The notes beneath the pieces were generated by a model. The model searched no databases, was not told the origin of the DNA, and saw only the letters and a list, made by a program, of their open reading frames with translations. From Asterias amurensis (lineage: Eukaryota > Echinodermata > Asteroidea > Forcipulatida > Asteriidae), in contig NC_092652.1 of assembly GCF_032118995.1 (NCBI RefSeq), forward strand, positions 25,657,044-25,721,043: DNA of 64,000 bases, given 5' to 3'. Positions within the stretch are counted from its first letter, which is position 1; each line of letters begins with the position of its first letter. Position numbers and translations under genes: made by a program. This document shows, one piece after another, positions 50,390 through 63,134 of the stretch.

Positions 50390-51860
50390 ATCCTGCCTGT
50401 AAAATAGTTTTTCAGGATTTGCCCTGACCGTTTTCAGCGACTATCAAACAAGACCAGTTATATTTCACTGTTTCATCAGCTTTATTTACTGGTCAGTATT
50501 TTGGGGATTTCCTTTCAATTTTATGGGACTATGCAATTTGAAACAATATGAGAAATAAGTGATTTACACACAGTAGCAAGCAATCAACTAGCCATCAGCC
50601 GGACTATAGTTGGCCAGAATTCTGACTGGTCCTTAACAGGCATTTCGGACAGCATACCACTGTTAAGGGGAATGCTGATTTACGGTTATACAGATACCAA
50701 TCTATAACCCTACCTATTAGTAACCAGATTCTTAAAATTCACCAAAAATCATTATCACCAGGGACAGCATATTACTTGTTTGCAAATTCCTCTAAGCCAA
50801 CATCGACACAACGTCTTCATTCTTTAACTCTGTTTAATTAAAATATCGGCTACACATGAATTAAATTACCAAACAGTTGTTGGTATCAATGTCTACAAAA
50901 AGCAGCAAACACTGCTTTTTGAGGATATTTCTTGATAACCATGCCTGTAAAATCAGAATCTTGTTGCCATACGATTACATGACCCTATATTTTACTTCGT
51001 GAATTTAGAAAAAAGGAGAGATGCATGGCGATAACCAGATTCTTCATTATCATCATCAGAGACCGGCATCTTACTTACTTGCCTTGTTAATTAACAATTT
51101 CTTTAAGCCAACATCGACGCGACGTCTTCATTCTTTGACTATCTTTAATTAAAATAACGGCCATACATGAATTACCAAACAGTTGCTGTTATCAATGTCT
51201 ACAAAATACACAGGCAATGTTTTACCTAAAGGATCTTTCATGCTAAGCATGTCTGTAAAAGGATGCCTGTTGACCAACACCGGTCTATTTTTATGACACT
51301 ACATTTTACGACATGAATTACGAAAACGGGGGTGCAACACTGGCATAACCAGATTCTTAAACTTTACGTAAATATAATTGTCATTATAGACCGGCATCTT
51401 CTCATGATACTTGCTTGCCTTTCTAGTTAGCAGTTCCTCTATAATTTTATAAGCTAACATCGACACAACGTCTTTATTTGTTTGGCTCTGTTTAATTAAG
51501 ATATCGGTCATACATAAACTACCAAACAGTTGCTGATATCAATGTCTACAAAAAGCAACAAACAATGTTTTTTTGAGGATCTGTCTTGATAACCATGCCT
51601 GTAAAATCAGAATTACGTTGACAAATACCAACACATGACCTCCAGCTTTTACTTCATGAATAACGAAAAAGGAGATGCGACACTGGCAAATCATAGACCA
51701 TCATCTTCTCCTATACTTGCTTGTCTTTCTAATTAACAGTTCCTTTAAGACAACATCGACACGACATCTTCATTTGTTTGACTCTGTTTAATTAAAATAC
51801 AGGCCATACATGAATTAACAGGTGTTTATATCAATGGCTACCCAATACAAGAAACAAGGC
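50390..51860. repeat. Degenerate tandem repeat of about 300-345 bp
   Basis: AACATCGACACAACGTCTTC and relatives occur near 50800, 51110, 51457 and 51755, each followed by TTTAATTAAAATA and CATACATGAATTA words and by CAATGTCTACAAAA. Four or more diverged units. Confidence 0.75.
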
Positions 51861-52692
51861 CACAGAGAATACCCTTGTACCAATTACATACGCATCTATG
51901 AACTACAAAGCCCGTTTTACAAGTACATGTTTGGATGAGTATACGATGTTAATTGTATTTTATTTTGTATGCAAAAAAAAGTTGATGGTCTGACGTTTCG
52001 ACCCTAGCAGAGTCTTTCTCGATGGCTAAATGGCAACACAAAAACTTGAACATGTAACAAATGTAGATCATAATCATGTTATTTGTTATTTTTTAATATA
52101 GCTTTCCCAGTCAATTTCCAAGGATTCTATTGTGTTTAAACACCCGGCTCATTCAATTTCACTTTAAAATGAATGCTTTATTGAATAAGCTTCCATCGTA
52201 CAAAAGGAGTAATTCAATTTGACCAGTATTTAGCATTCATTTGTCAAAATATTGATCATTCGATTGCACTAGGCGGTAAGATTAATTAAGTTTCGAAAAA
52301 GCCAGTAGCAGGAGCTGGTCATCAACCATTCCATTTCTGCAATCATTCTAAATAGGTAGTAGAAATTCAGCTTTTAAGAAATGTCAAACATTTGTCTTGA
52401 ATGCTTAATAAAAAAATGACGGCAACGAATCTGAATAACAAAATTGAATCCGAGTGTGCACGAAAACGAAACTGAATTCATTAATAGCTAAAACAAAACA
52501 CTATATTGAATGATGTTTTGGCTGAAATTGGCCAGGAAAACCTATATTGCAAATAATGCTTTTGAGTGCGTGTTGCATGCAGACTACAATCACAAGATGA
52601 AATCTAGACTATTCAATTTCAAGAAGCAAAGCTAAGAAGTTCTTAGTAGGCCTACTTTATAATAAAGACAGAGAAAACAACGATTTGAGCAT

Positions 52693-53055
52693 TTAAAGTG
52701 TCTATGTAACCTTTGTAGGACAAAAAACACAATGTCTACAGATTTACACTAAACTTACACAGTTTGAAGATAAGGATAGTAGAAAGCTTCCCTGAAAATA
52801 TTACCTGCTGAGGTGCTGTAGTTTTTGGGAAATGAGTAAAACAATGTCATGAAAATAATTTCCGTCTCATGAGACGAACATTATTTTAATCATGTACAAA
52901 CGTACTTTCATGACATTTTTTTTACTCATTTCTCAAAAACTACAGCACCTCAGTAAGTAATATTTGAAGGGAAGCTTTCCACTATCATTATCTTCAAACC
53001 CTGTAAGTTTAATGTAAATCTATGGACATTTTGAACAAGTACCCAAATCCTTTAA
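52693..53055. repeat. TTAA foldback MITE family E
   Basis: TTAA at 52693-52696 and 53052-53055. Palindromic arms such as CTGAGGTGCTGTAGTTTTTG and CAAAAACTACAGCACCTCAG around GTCTCATGAGAC. Only copy seen in the window. Confidence 0.75.
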
Positions 53056-53972
53056 ATAACATGTTGTTCATGGTTGTGCGTGAGAGGTATCACAGAAAAA
53101 AACACATTACAATTCGAACTGCATCTGAAGGCTCATGAAAATGCGGAAAGGTATCGTTTGTTTGAATATCCCTTCACCAGTTCTAGTTTTGGAGAGAGCA
53201 TACTGCTGGTCGCATATATTTTCTGTATACATCAAAGTTGTATAAATAGCAAGACAATTCCCTGCAGAACAAACTCTACCTAGCGAGTAGATCCACAAAC
53301 CGACATTGATACCTCACCATGCAATACCTCAAATCACATATCAAAGTTATTCTTTCACCGTTCTATTTCTGTTTTTATGAGTAGCCTTCCGTAAAGAATT
53401 GTTTATGAATCATTCGATATGCCTGTGTGTAAGTGAACAAAACCCAAACATCTTTAAATAATGCAGTTCTCATTTGCTCATATAAACACAGAATGTATTT
53501 TTAAAATTGTTGTATTACAGTTAAATGTAAGTTGTTGTGGATTCATACTCACCGAACACAATAACATAATTTGGCGAATGGCAATATTTTTCTTTTACGT
53601 TCATATGAATTTATATCGCTGATTGCAGATTTGTTTTTTTTAAACAGTTGTAAATCAAGAAGAGAGAAAGAGCGGGTGACCGTTCTGTGTTTTAGCATCT
53701 CCTGTTCAGCAAGGCATGACCTTATTAATTCAGTGGAAATACACTTTTTAGTAATGCAAGAAAACTTGGGTCAATCCAATTTCCTTCCGAAGCGAATACA
53801 ATTTCTTCGCACTCCTCAAACCGTGAAGTTCAAGTCAAGTGTGAATTCTAGTTCAGTGTAAATCGTATACTGTTTCTCTTTTCTTGAGTTAGATAGAGAG
53901 ACGGCACACCAGTTTATCCTTTTTCCACTCACAAAATCTCACTTGATATCATACGTGTGTGTTACACAATCA
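53056..53972. other. No gene recognised
   Basis: Two open frames of 63-96 codons here show no family features. Confidence 0.35.
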
Positions 53973-54341
53973 TTAAAGGAACTGAACACTTTTGGTAATT
54001 ACTCAAAATATTCTTAGCATAAAAACTTACATGGTAAAACGGAATGGGGAGCTGTTGATAGTATAAAACATTGTGAGAAAATACTCCATCTGAAGTAATG
54101 TAGTTTTTGAGAAAGAGGTTATTTCCCACTCAAATAATTGAAGACTCAAGGCCTGAAGCCTTCTATTATGCGTCTGAAAGCACACATATTTGTGCAACAA
54201 TGATGTTTTTTTCTTTCATTATTCTCTTGCAACCTCGATGACGAATTGAGTCCAGATTTTCACAGATTTGTTATGTCAAGTTACACCAAGTGAGAAAATT
54301 GGTATTTGACAATTATTACCGAACGTGTCCAGTGCCTTTAA
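53973..54341. repeat. TTAA MITE family A, diverged
   Basis: TTAAAGGAACTGAACACTTT to CGTGTCCAGTGCCTTTAA with AATTGAAGACTCAAGGCCTG core. Confidence 0.82.
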
Positions 54342-56655
54342 GGATACACACGATAGTTACAGTTGAAGATGTAACTGTCATCACGGAACATAAAAAAGCC
54401 TAAAATAAATGTCAGCGAAGAAACGAACCAATTGACTTAAATAAAGTAAGCAGTTGAGTTTTATATACTATGTACACATGCATGGGCTTGTCTGTCGTTA
54501 CCTGGTCATCAATTTACGGTCATATATTCAGGTTAGAGTAGGGCATTGGTAATAAGTTTGAAGGATTGCGATGGTGTGGGTGTATTTCTTGGGCAATGTA
54601 CACTCAACTGAAACAGCAGACCTGAAACAAATCTGTTTTTCCCCCCTTCTTTTAACTCTTCATTGCGGCTTAAAGCCAGGTTCATACTAACTAAAAATGC
54701 GAATGCGATACAAATTTCGAAGTCACAAATCCGCACCGAATAATTATGAAGAGTTGCACACAGGGCAACCCCTGCTAAGAATTCGCAGCAAAACGGAGCT
54801 GTGACGTCAAAATGCACTCAATCGCTTTGGGGTTTTCTTCATTTTTATGGGCACTCAAAGGAAAATGAAGAAAAAAACCAGGTTGAACAAGACACGCATG
54901 TAGAGGTGTTTGAAAACTAAGGCGTGATACGGTAATACACTATTGTGTTATACAGACAGTGTACATAAATTAATTTTATTGTTAACCAAATTCCCTTAGT
55001 CTTTGAATTTTTATTTGGTGATGTATTTTGATAAAATAAACCAATATCGAAATGGACTGAATTGAATTGCATTGTCAATTATTGAACCCCAAAACAAACA
55101 TAGGCTTTTAAAGAAATTAACAAAAACCCAACACCCCAACTATCCCTTCGGGAAAGAGGGGAACAGAAAACAGTCATAGATTTTGACCAGAAAACGTTCA
55201 CAAGTTTGAACTCAAACACATGATTAGCAACTGTGGTGATATTTTAATGGACTTTTTTTATGAGTTATGACACAAATAAAAGAGAGAATAATTGTAACAT
55301 TAAATTGAGTTCCTTGGCATAAATTTAAAAAATACCATGCATCACATCAATAAATAGACAATCGTTTCATTCAACATTTAGGCCTAAACGGGAAAATTAC
55401 ACTTTGATGAATTAATAAAAAATTATATAAGACATTTTGTGGCAGGATGGGGTTTGCAACGGGTTGATAAGAAATGAATAACCATAATCTTTGACATTTG
55501 AAGCTGTTTTCAATAACTCTATTAGTCAACTTAAGATGGGTTGTCAATAAACTTCTTAGTGTTTTGAATTGTGACATCACACTTTGCTTTGCACTTGAGT
55601 TTGACAAACATCTAAAGGTCAATCTAAGCTCTTTGCAAAATCTTGCCCTGGTTTTCTTTAAACTGACAATAATTTGTACATTTGTAAATAATCGACCAAA
55701 GGCATGACTTATATTTTGATCTAGTCTGCGGCGTACGTAATAACATCACGACCCATTTTAGGGATCATAAACCGACATCAAAGAGCAATAATTCGACCTA
55801 AAAACCACGAGGATATCCAACTTAATTCAACTTTGCAAAATATAGTTTGTGGCATGACGTTTCTACCATATATAACGGAGTCCTTCTCAAAGGCTAAAAA
55901 CAACAACACAACACACATGAACAAACATAGGGGCCGACTTAATAAAGCATCATGAGTTGTAAGTATATAGTGATTTGTATTGTGACATCACATTTCGATA
56001 AGCAATTAAGATTTATTTGAACTTAAGAATATTCTCAGGTCTTTGTAAAATCAGCCCCTGTGTAACAAAGCAGTCAAGAGAATTGACTGAATTCAACTTC
56101 CTGACATAAATTTCTAATCTTTTAAGCAAATCCTTTAAATAAAACACGATAGTGATCGACAAATCCTTAAACCATTTTGATGGATGTCAGACACCTCTTG
56201 TCATGTATAGTATAGTTAAAAAATGGTTAATGGCCTGACGTTTCGACCCTAGCAGAATCTCTCTCGAAGGCTTATTCTTTGGCCTTCGAGAAAGACTCTG
56301 CTAGGGTCAAAACGTCAGGCCATTAACTACTTTTTGCTTTCAGGTCATTTTGGTTTGTAAGTAGGGAACAGATAATTCTATTTTCTCGTAAGGATAATTT
56401 CTTGCATCATTTACTCCGTAATCAAAGGCAATGCCGTAAAGATAAGATTTATCATTTATGATTTGAGAAAATAAATTAACAACTGAATAAATAAATAAAC
56501 ACATTGAATAGAAACTAAAAAATAATACAATGATGATCTAAGAGTACAGTTTAATACATTTCTATCTGAATGATAAAAAAAAAAATCCCGACATTTGGTT
56601 TGTCTCATTTTGATTTGTTACATCGAAACACAACGTACTAAATCCTCGACAACTC
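54342..56655. other. Gene-poor AT-rich stretch
   Basis: Contains a repeat-like block at 54670-54815 (CAGGTTCATACTAACTAAAA, GAATGCGATACAAATTTCG), a half copy of family G near 55853-55905, and the family G foldback at 56227. No exon supported. Confidence 0.35.
56227..56325. repeat. Foldback element family G, copy 2
   Basis: Arms of about 44 bp: TTAATGGCCTGACGTTTCGA through CTCGAAGGC, and the complement ending CGTCAGGCCATTAA, around a 10-bp loop. Best preserved copy. Confidence 0.8.
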
Positions 56656-56833
56656 AGGGGCTCAGTGTCATAGAGCTGCTTTAAGAACAAAATCAAGCGA
56701 TAAGCTCAACAAATTATGCTTACCAGATTTCATATGTACCATCTGTAATTTGTTTGCTGCTCATTTTTGCTCAGCAGAATTTTCTTAATCAATATTTTCT
56801 GCACCAGTATGAGCAGATGAAATTGGACCAAGG
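56656..56833. repeat. Decayed family F element
   Basis: GTCATAGAGCTGCTTTAAGA on the left, GCAGATGAAATTGGACC on the right, with TTATGCTTACCAG inside. Confidence 0.5.
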
Positions 56834-56936
56834 CCTTCTAGAAAGTGTAACCTACTTCAATTGCATTTTTCACAGATTTATTGAAAATAGAAGACTGGAA
56901 TGTTTTTAATCTTAAAACAACAATGATACTATGCCG

Positions 56937-57325
56937 TTTTGAAGGCAGTGGACACTATTGGTAATTACTCAAGATAATCATTAGCGTAAAACCTCACTTG
57001 GTAACGAGTAATAGGGAGAGTTTTATAGTATAAAACATTGTGAGAAACAGCTCCCTCTGAAGTAACCAAGTTTTCGTGAAAGAAGTAATTTTCCACGAAT
57101 TTGATTTCGAGACCACAGATTTAGAATTTGAGGTCTCGAAATCAAGCATCTGAAAGCACACAACTTCGTGTGACAAGGGTGTCTTTTCTTTCATTATTAT
57201 CTCGCAACTTCGACGACCGATTGAGCTTAAATTTTCACAGGTTTGTTATTGTATGCATAATGTTGAGATACACCGAGTGAGAAGACCGGTCTTTGCCAAT
57301 TACCAAAAGTGTCAAGTGTCTTTAA
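56937..57325. repeat. TTAA MITE family A
   Basis: GAAGGCAGTGGACACTATTG to GTCAAGTGTCTTTAA; the left TTAA is eroded to TTTT. Confidence 0.85.
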
Positions 57326-57457
57326 AGGTGTTCTACAGGGTTGGTAGAGCTGACTAAAAAGTCGCAGACAGTGTTCACTCTGGCAATACTTAAAAAAAAA
57401 ATAAAAAAAAATAGACGTGTTAGTCTGATAGATGAAACAAGAAGGAAGTTGTAGCAC

Positions 57458-57812
57458 TTAAAGACACTGGACACTATTGGTAATCGCCAAAGACCAGTCT
57501 TCTCACTTGATGTATCTCAATATATGCACAAAATAACAAACCAATTGGTCTTCAAAGTTGCGAGATAACAATTAAAGAAAAAACACCCTTGTCACACGAA
57601 GTTGTGTGCTTTCAGATGCTTGATTTCGAGACCCCACAATCTAATTCTGACGTCTCGAAATCACTTCTTTCTCGAAAACTACGTCACTTCAGAGGGAGCC
57701 GTTTTTCACAATGTTTTATATGCTATCAACTTCTCCCGATTTCTCGTTTTCAAGTAAGGTTTTATGCTAACAATTATTTTGAGTAATTACCAATAGTGTC
57801 CACTGCCTTTAA
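57458..57812. repeat. TTAA MITE family A
   Basis: TTAAAGACACTGGACACTAT to GTGTCCACTGCCTTTAA, slightly shortened inside. Confidence 0.88.
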
Positions 57813-58700
57813 AGTCTAACTATTATTATTTCACTACAAAACTGCATGCACTTTTGGACTAACAAATACTTCACCAGATGCAATGAAGGGGACAAGCCAA
57901 GTGTTCTTGTTGTGTGTGATCAATCTATGTACATGAAACAACATGTAAATATATGAGATTCGGTTTGTGGCGAAAACAGGTTGATCAAAAACTGTAGCGA
58001 AATAAAAACATAAGAAGGTGTTTAATGTTCTTTCATCCGAGTCCGTGGTTATTGGGCTTGATCGGTTATATAGGTCAGGAGAAAAAAAAGGTGAAAACCA
58101 TGCATAATTTTCAGTAAACCCATTGTCCTTATTTTTGGCTGTAACAACCGAAATCAACTGTTGCGTTTAAAAAGCACCATATTTTTTTAAAAGGTTTTCC
58201 GAAGAGTTTTCCCCAATGACTTTATTCCAGATGGAAATATTTCACAGATAAAAATGGGTCAAGTACGAACTTCATAATCAGTAATCTTTCAGACCTAGAC
58301 TAAATAATGTACATTTTTGTATCCCCACCTTTAAGTTTGGGATGTAAATATTTTCGTGTTTGTGATTGAGGCTTTAAGTTGGCGATGTGGGAGGAATCCC
58401 AATAATTCCTATGAAATGATGGGCCGAGATTGTATATCAATTGGTGTGACTCTAATACCATTGGGACCAAGGCAGGTTCATGTACAATTCATAAGATGCT
58501 TTTTTTTCTTCTTCACTATCGTGAATCCTGGTGACATTTGGAATTCAAATACAATATGTGTATCCCAGTTTCATTTTCCCCATAAAGAGACTTGTCCAAA
58601 TCGGCCATTTCTTGACTTGTCCGAAAACTGGGCTTATCACCCTATCGGCCTGTCAACCATTACGTGGTTTTGTAAAGTCACTAATTTGCACGTGCCTGAA
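57813..58700. other. No gene recognised
   Basis: Open frames at 57834-58157 (minus) and 58356-58709 (plus, 117 codons) lack family features or splice support. Confidence 0.35.
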
Positions 58701-58705
58701 GGCTC

Positions 58706-59055
58706 TTAACACGTTCGGTAATTACTCTCAATTTACAACATTGTAGTAAACGACTAGCTTTCGAGTAGTTTTTTTTGAGAAAGAGATAGTTTCTCACTAA
58801 AATATCTAAAAGCACACATGCATGCAACAGGACTTTTTTCTTTCATTCTTTTCCTGCAACTTTGACGACCAAAATGAGCCCAAATTTTCCCAGATGCATA
58901 TTTTGGGATAGGCCTACATCACGAGAGCAGACTGGTCTTTGACAGTTACTTAACGTGTCCCAAATTTTCACAGATGCAAACTTTGGGATATAGGCCTACA
59001 TCAAGAGAGCAAACTGGTATATGACAATTACTTAATGTGTCCAGTGCCTTTAAAA
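58706..59055. repeat. Decayed MITE with a duplicated right end
   Basis: CACGTTCGGTAATTACTCTC at the left. About 80 bp of the right part (CCAAATTTTC-CAGATGCA through GTGTCC) is present twice in tandem (58877-58962 and 58963-59045) before CAGTGCCTTTAA. Confidence 0.65.
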
Positions 59056-59159
59056 ATAATGCAAAAATTCAGATATTAAAACATACATTTCCCCCCTAAC
59101 GTACACAATAAATAAAAGTCATACTCATAAATGTAAAAACAAAATCATGAGCACACTTT

Positions 59160-59549
59160 TTAAAGGAACACGTTGCCTTGGATCGGTCGAGTTGGTCTTT
59201 GAAAAGCGTTTGTAACCGTTTTTTATAAAATGCATATGGGTAGAAAGATGTTGTAAAAGTAGAATACAACGATCCACACAAAAATGCCTCGAAATTGCGT
59301 GGTTTTCCTTTTACCTCGTCGACTAACACGTCGGCCATTTATGGGGGTCAAAATGTTGACTCCCGTAAATGGCCGACCATGTTAGTTCGCACAGTAGAAG
59401 GAAAACCACGCAATTTCGAGGCAAACTTGTGTGGATCATTGTATTCTACTTTTTAAACATCTTTCCAACCATATGCATTTTATAAAAAACGGTTACAAAC
59501 GCTTTTGTTTTTACCAACTCGTCCGATCCAAGGCAACGTGTTCCTTTAA
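59160..59549. repeat. TTAA foldback MITE family D, copy 3
   Basis: TTAAAGGAACACGTTGCCTT to GGCAACGTGTTCCTTTAA. Close to copy 1 (10733) in both arms. Ends about 220 bp from the stop codon of the secreted-protein gene. Confidence 0.9.
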
Positions 59550-59772
59550 GCTATGAAAACACAAACGAAAATGCAGCTAAAATATTCTGCTTAATACTTT
59601 AAAATTCAAGAGCACACTTCACGTATTATCTTGGCGGTATTTTAAACAACGAAGAGACAACATACAATATAAATAACGACAAAGCTGATATTATTTTCAA
59701 AATAAATGTTGATCAACGGCGCGAGGTAAAACTATTTTTGACTGTTACGATAAGACTCTAAATTTCATGACG

Positions 59773-60189
59773 TCATGCCAAGTTGTCGAGCACGCTTTCT
59801 CGTTTTCTCCGTTTCCCTAAGGTTTGCTGTGATCGACACATCCACGTCCACGCCTCCATGTTGTTATGGTATTCCCTCTGGATCATATTTTCAAAGGCTT
59901 CCACCGATCTTGGCGACAATTCCCGCATTGTATCCAGCAGGGTTAGAATTTCCAAATCGGTGACGTTTTCAGAAATGGCGATCGCGCGTCCGATGATATT
60001 GGACGCGATCGACGACAGGTCGTCTAGGTGCCGCCTCCGTATGCGCATCTTTGTGGGTTCTCCCGATGCACACTGTCCCGTACACCGGACTGCCTGATAC
60101 GAGATTATGCAGACTACCAGCCATGTCAGTAGTGGGTGTGTCGATCGTGTGGGACCAGCTTGTCGACTCTTCATCGCTGTCGTCCACAT
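59773..60189 (-). CDS. Small secreted protein, prohormone-like, unrecognised
   Basis: A 138-residue frame; the ATG at 60189 (MWTTAMKS) or, five codons on, 60174. An N-terminal hydrophobic run LLTWLVVCIISYQAV suggests a signal peptide cut near VRC or CTG. The mature part has Cys36, Cys40 and Cys118, a predicted N-glycosylation site NVT (75-77), a tribasic RRR (51-53) and a GKRRKR motif (125-130). The last would give a C-terminal amide after basic cleavage, as in neuropeptide precursors. The middle (about 54-118) reads as amphipathic helix, e.g. LEILTLLDTMRELSP. I could not match it to a known echinoderm hormone or cytokine family. A minus-strand acceptor TTTTTTCTACAG ends at 60198, eight nt before the ATG. 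An upstream leader exon ending at a GTGAGT donor near 63461 is plausible. Since the frame is open to the acceptor, extra upstream coding sequence cannot be excluded. Confidence 0.6.
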   Translation of the reverse strand: MWTTAMKSRQAGPTRSTHPLLTWLVVCIISYQAVRCTGQCASGEPTKMRIRRRHLDDLSSIASNIIGRAIAISENVTDLEILTLLDTMRELSPRSVEAFENMIQREYHNNMEAWTWMCRSQQTLGKRRKRESVLDNLA

Positions 60190-60283
60190 CTCCTCGACTG
60201 TAGAAAAAAAGAAGATCAGTAGGTTTACCTATTATTTTAATGGTATTTGGGACAATGCACGGTGAAGTAATTATGTAATTTGG

Positions 60284-60329
60284 TTTGCGGTAACACCATA
60301 TGTATATCAAGACATGGTGTTACCGCAAA
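60284..60329. repeat. Perfect 16-bp hairpin
   Basis: TTTGCGGTAACACCAT (60284-60299) and its exact complement ATGGTGTTACCGCAAA (60314-60329) around a 14-nt loop. About 85 bp upstream of the secreted-protein exon. Confidence 0.8.
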
Positions 60330-61721
60330 AATATCGACCTATATTCCTACCTTTCCCCAATTTGACTACTATTTAAATGTTTTTAAATTTTGTATAGACA
60401 TAACATGGGCTAGGTCCTTCAGGATGTTTTCTGTTCACAAAATTTCTGAGAATCGCGTCCACCAAATTTTAATTTTGTTAATACCAGAATGAATAGCAAC
60501 AATCCCTTGCAGTTTTTTGTTATAGATCTTGTGGCTTGTGTATTACGTCTAGGGATCCCCGGAATACAAAATAAAGATACAGAGTTGTAAGTGATCTAAG
60601 ATTGTGAAATTATATAACATCTGAACCTGTTGTGCCGTTTATCGAGGAGAAATTCGACACGCCGTTAAGTGGCTTCGGATATATGATAAAATTGCCGAGC
60701 AAATTTATACATTATTTTTGAGAAGCGACTGACACATTTTGTGTAACATGTAGCTTTGCTATATACACGGGAAAATGTTCAATGCAAATAATGTGTTGTT
60801 TCATAAATTTTATAAGACCCCATTGTAATAGTTTGTACTCTGCCGAATATATAAGTTTTGTTTAAATATTTTTGCATGTATAAGCATAGGCCTACTTTTG
60901 ACTAGTATCCCATCTTACATGTCTTAAAGTTGAAAGCTAAAAGTAGGCTTTACAGAAAATGCTCGTCTCAGTTCGCTCTAGGCCAATTCATTACTTTTAA
61001 AATGTTATAGGATTAATGAGCAAGATTTTTCAGTAAATCCCGTCTTAACCGTAGAATGTGCGCGAGCTAACATAAAAACCCTTGGCTCTCGCCGAAAACA
61101 TGGAATTGGGGTTATCTGAAAATCAGGCCGGATAAGCCGCGTCATGTGCGTTTAAGTATAGGACGTCCTTAGCAACGGCATTGGCAACAGCCGTAGCCGT
61201 AACTAAATTCTCAAATACGACTTTTGTATTCTAATGTGCCTCTCTTTGCGCACGGCTGGTTCTGCATGCACCAAAAAACTTAATCCCCTTGCTTTCTTTT
61301 GAACTTAAGCTGTTGCCGCGTTTGAATTAATGGATCTGGCTGTTGCTACTGCCAGATCGCAGACAAGTCATATTCTTCAACGCTGCAGCAGCAGCAGCCA
61401 AAAGCCAAAGCCGAAGCCGCTTGCTCCGGACACGTCTGTCACCGATGTGGTACCTGCCGTTTCAAGCGGATCTTTAAAGCAAATAGATTTTGTTTAAGTG
61501 GAGGGAAGTAATTGAACACGTGACCTAAAAACACTCAAAGAAATTGCATTTACACACAGCTTATTCCATATCTACAAATGGTCTAAAACTTTAAAGTGAT
61601 CCAACATCTTATGTACAATCAATTTGAGAGCAAATTAAAGGGAGATAAAAGTGTGCTAAGACTCCCAACAAACCTTTGTTTGGCAACATTCTGATGATAT
61701 TTTATATTTATATGATTAAAA
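60330..61721. other. Likely 5' intron of the secreted-protein gene
   Basis: A GC-richer block at 61130-61490 has repeated GGCAACAGCCGTAGCCG-like and GCAGCAGCAGCAGCC words; its class is not clear. No exon supported. Confidence 0.3.
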
Positions 61722-62110
61722 TTAAAGGCACTGGACACCTTTGGTAATTGGCAAAGACTAGCCTTCACAGTTGGTGTATCTCAACATATGCATAAAATAA
61801 CAAACCTGTCAAAATTCGAACTCAATTGTTTGTCGAAGTTGCGAGAGAGTATATGGAAGTAAAGACACCATTGTCGCACAAGTTGTGTGCCTTCAGATGC
61901 TTGAATTCGAGACCACCTCGGCTGAGGTCTCGAATTAATTCAATTTAATTTATTTAGTGAGAAATTACTTCTTTCTCAATTACTTCGTTACTTCAAAGGG
62001 AGCCGTTTTTCACAACGTTTTGTACTATCAACAGCTCTCCATTGTTCGTTAACATAAGTTTTTATGCTAACAATTATTTTGAGTAATTACCAATCGTGTC
62101 CAGTGCCTAA
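61722..62110. repeat. TTAA MITE family A
   Basis: TTAAAGGCACTGGACACCTT on the left, CGTGTCCAGTGCCTAA on the right, the last TTAA eroded. Confidence 0.83.
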
Positions 62111-62576
62111 TTCTTATGTTTGTCTGTTATTTTAAGAGGTGACTGGACATTGGGAAAACAAATCGTAAAAGTATTCGAAAGATACTTTGATAAACGTTTT
62201 TAACTTTGCCAGTCAACGGACTATTTGGCGTAAAATATTATGATTTTTAAAAGAGCAGTCGCTAAAAAGCGTCAGAACGCTAACTTGTATGTCAGCGAAT
62301 TTTTCACATTTATATATATGGTTAAAAGGTTTTACTACATTTTTGAAATGAAAATCTACTTTAAGTTTTAAATGGACAACAATAAATAACTTGAAAATTG
62401 AATCCAAGTTTAGTGAATTTTTTTTTGAGGAATTTCCTATTTTTGTTTGAATATCTGTACTTCTGGTTGATCTCTACTTGATTATTCCGAGTTGAGAAAT
62501 GATGACCCGATTGTTCCAGTTTTTTTTTTACTGACATTGTTCTATAGACATTTAACCTTCTATTTTAAAAATATAT

Positions 62577-62945
62577 TTAAAGGCACTGTACACGTTTGGT
62601 AATTGTCAAAGACAAGTGTTCTCACTTGGTGTGTACCATCAAAAGCATAAAATGACCAGCCTGTAAAAATGTTGGCTCAATCGGTCATCAAAGTTGCGAG
62701 AAAATGATGAAAGAAAAAAACACCCTTGTTGGACGAATTTGTGTGCTTTCAGATAGGAATAAAAGACTTCTAGCTAGAATTTTTTTACTATTTCAGAGGA
62801 AAATTACCTCTTTCTCAAAAACTACGTGATTCCAGAGGTAGTCGTTTCCACAATTTTATACTATCGACAGCTCTCCAATGATTATTACAAAGTCAGTTTT
62901 AAAGTTAATATTTGTTTTGTGTAATTACTTAGCACTAAGGGGGTA
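62577..62945. repeat. TTAA MITE family A, TACACGTTTGG subfamily, eroded right end
   Basis: TTAAAGGCACTGTACACGTT on the left; core AAAAGACTTCTAGCTAGAA as in the copy at 49441; the right end degrades after GTAATTACTTAGCAC. Confidence 0.75.
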
Positions 62946-63134
62946 AAATATATCTGATTTACAATGTGTCCAAATCGTTAATCGCTTCAAACATCAACGG
63001 CATTGTGTGAAATGTTTTGTCCTGCAGATTTTGTTATGAAACAAAAGAAGATAATGATTAAATGGGTCGAACTGTGTGCAATGAACTCAAGTTCAATCCA
63101 TTCTTAATCAAGATGTTCGTTGGATGTGTGTGGA

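Noticed and set aside
59969-60310. A 113-codon minus-strand frame over the secreted-protein exon
   Set aside because: Crosses the splice acceptor and lacks family features; a shadow of the 138-residue frame.
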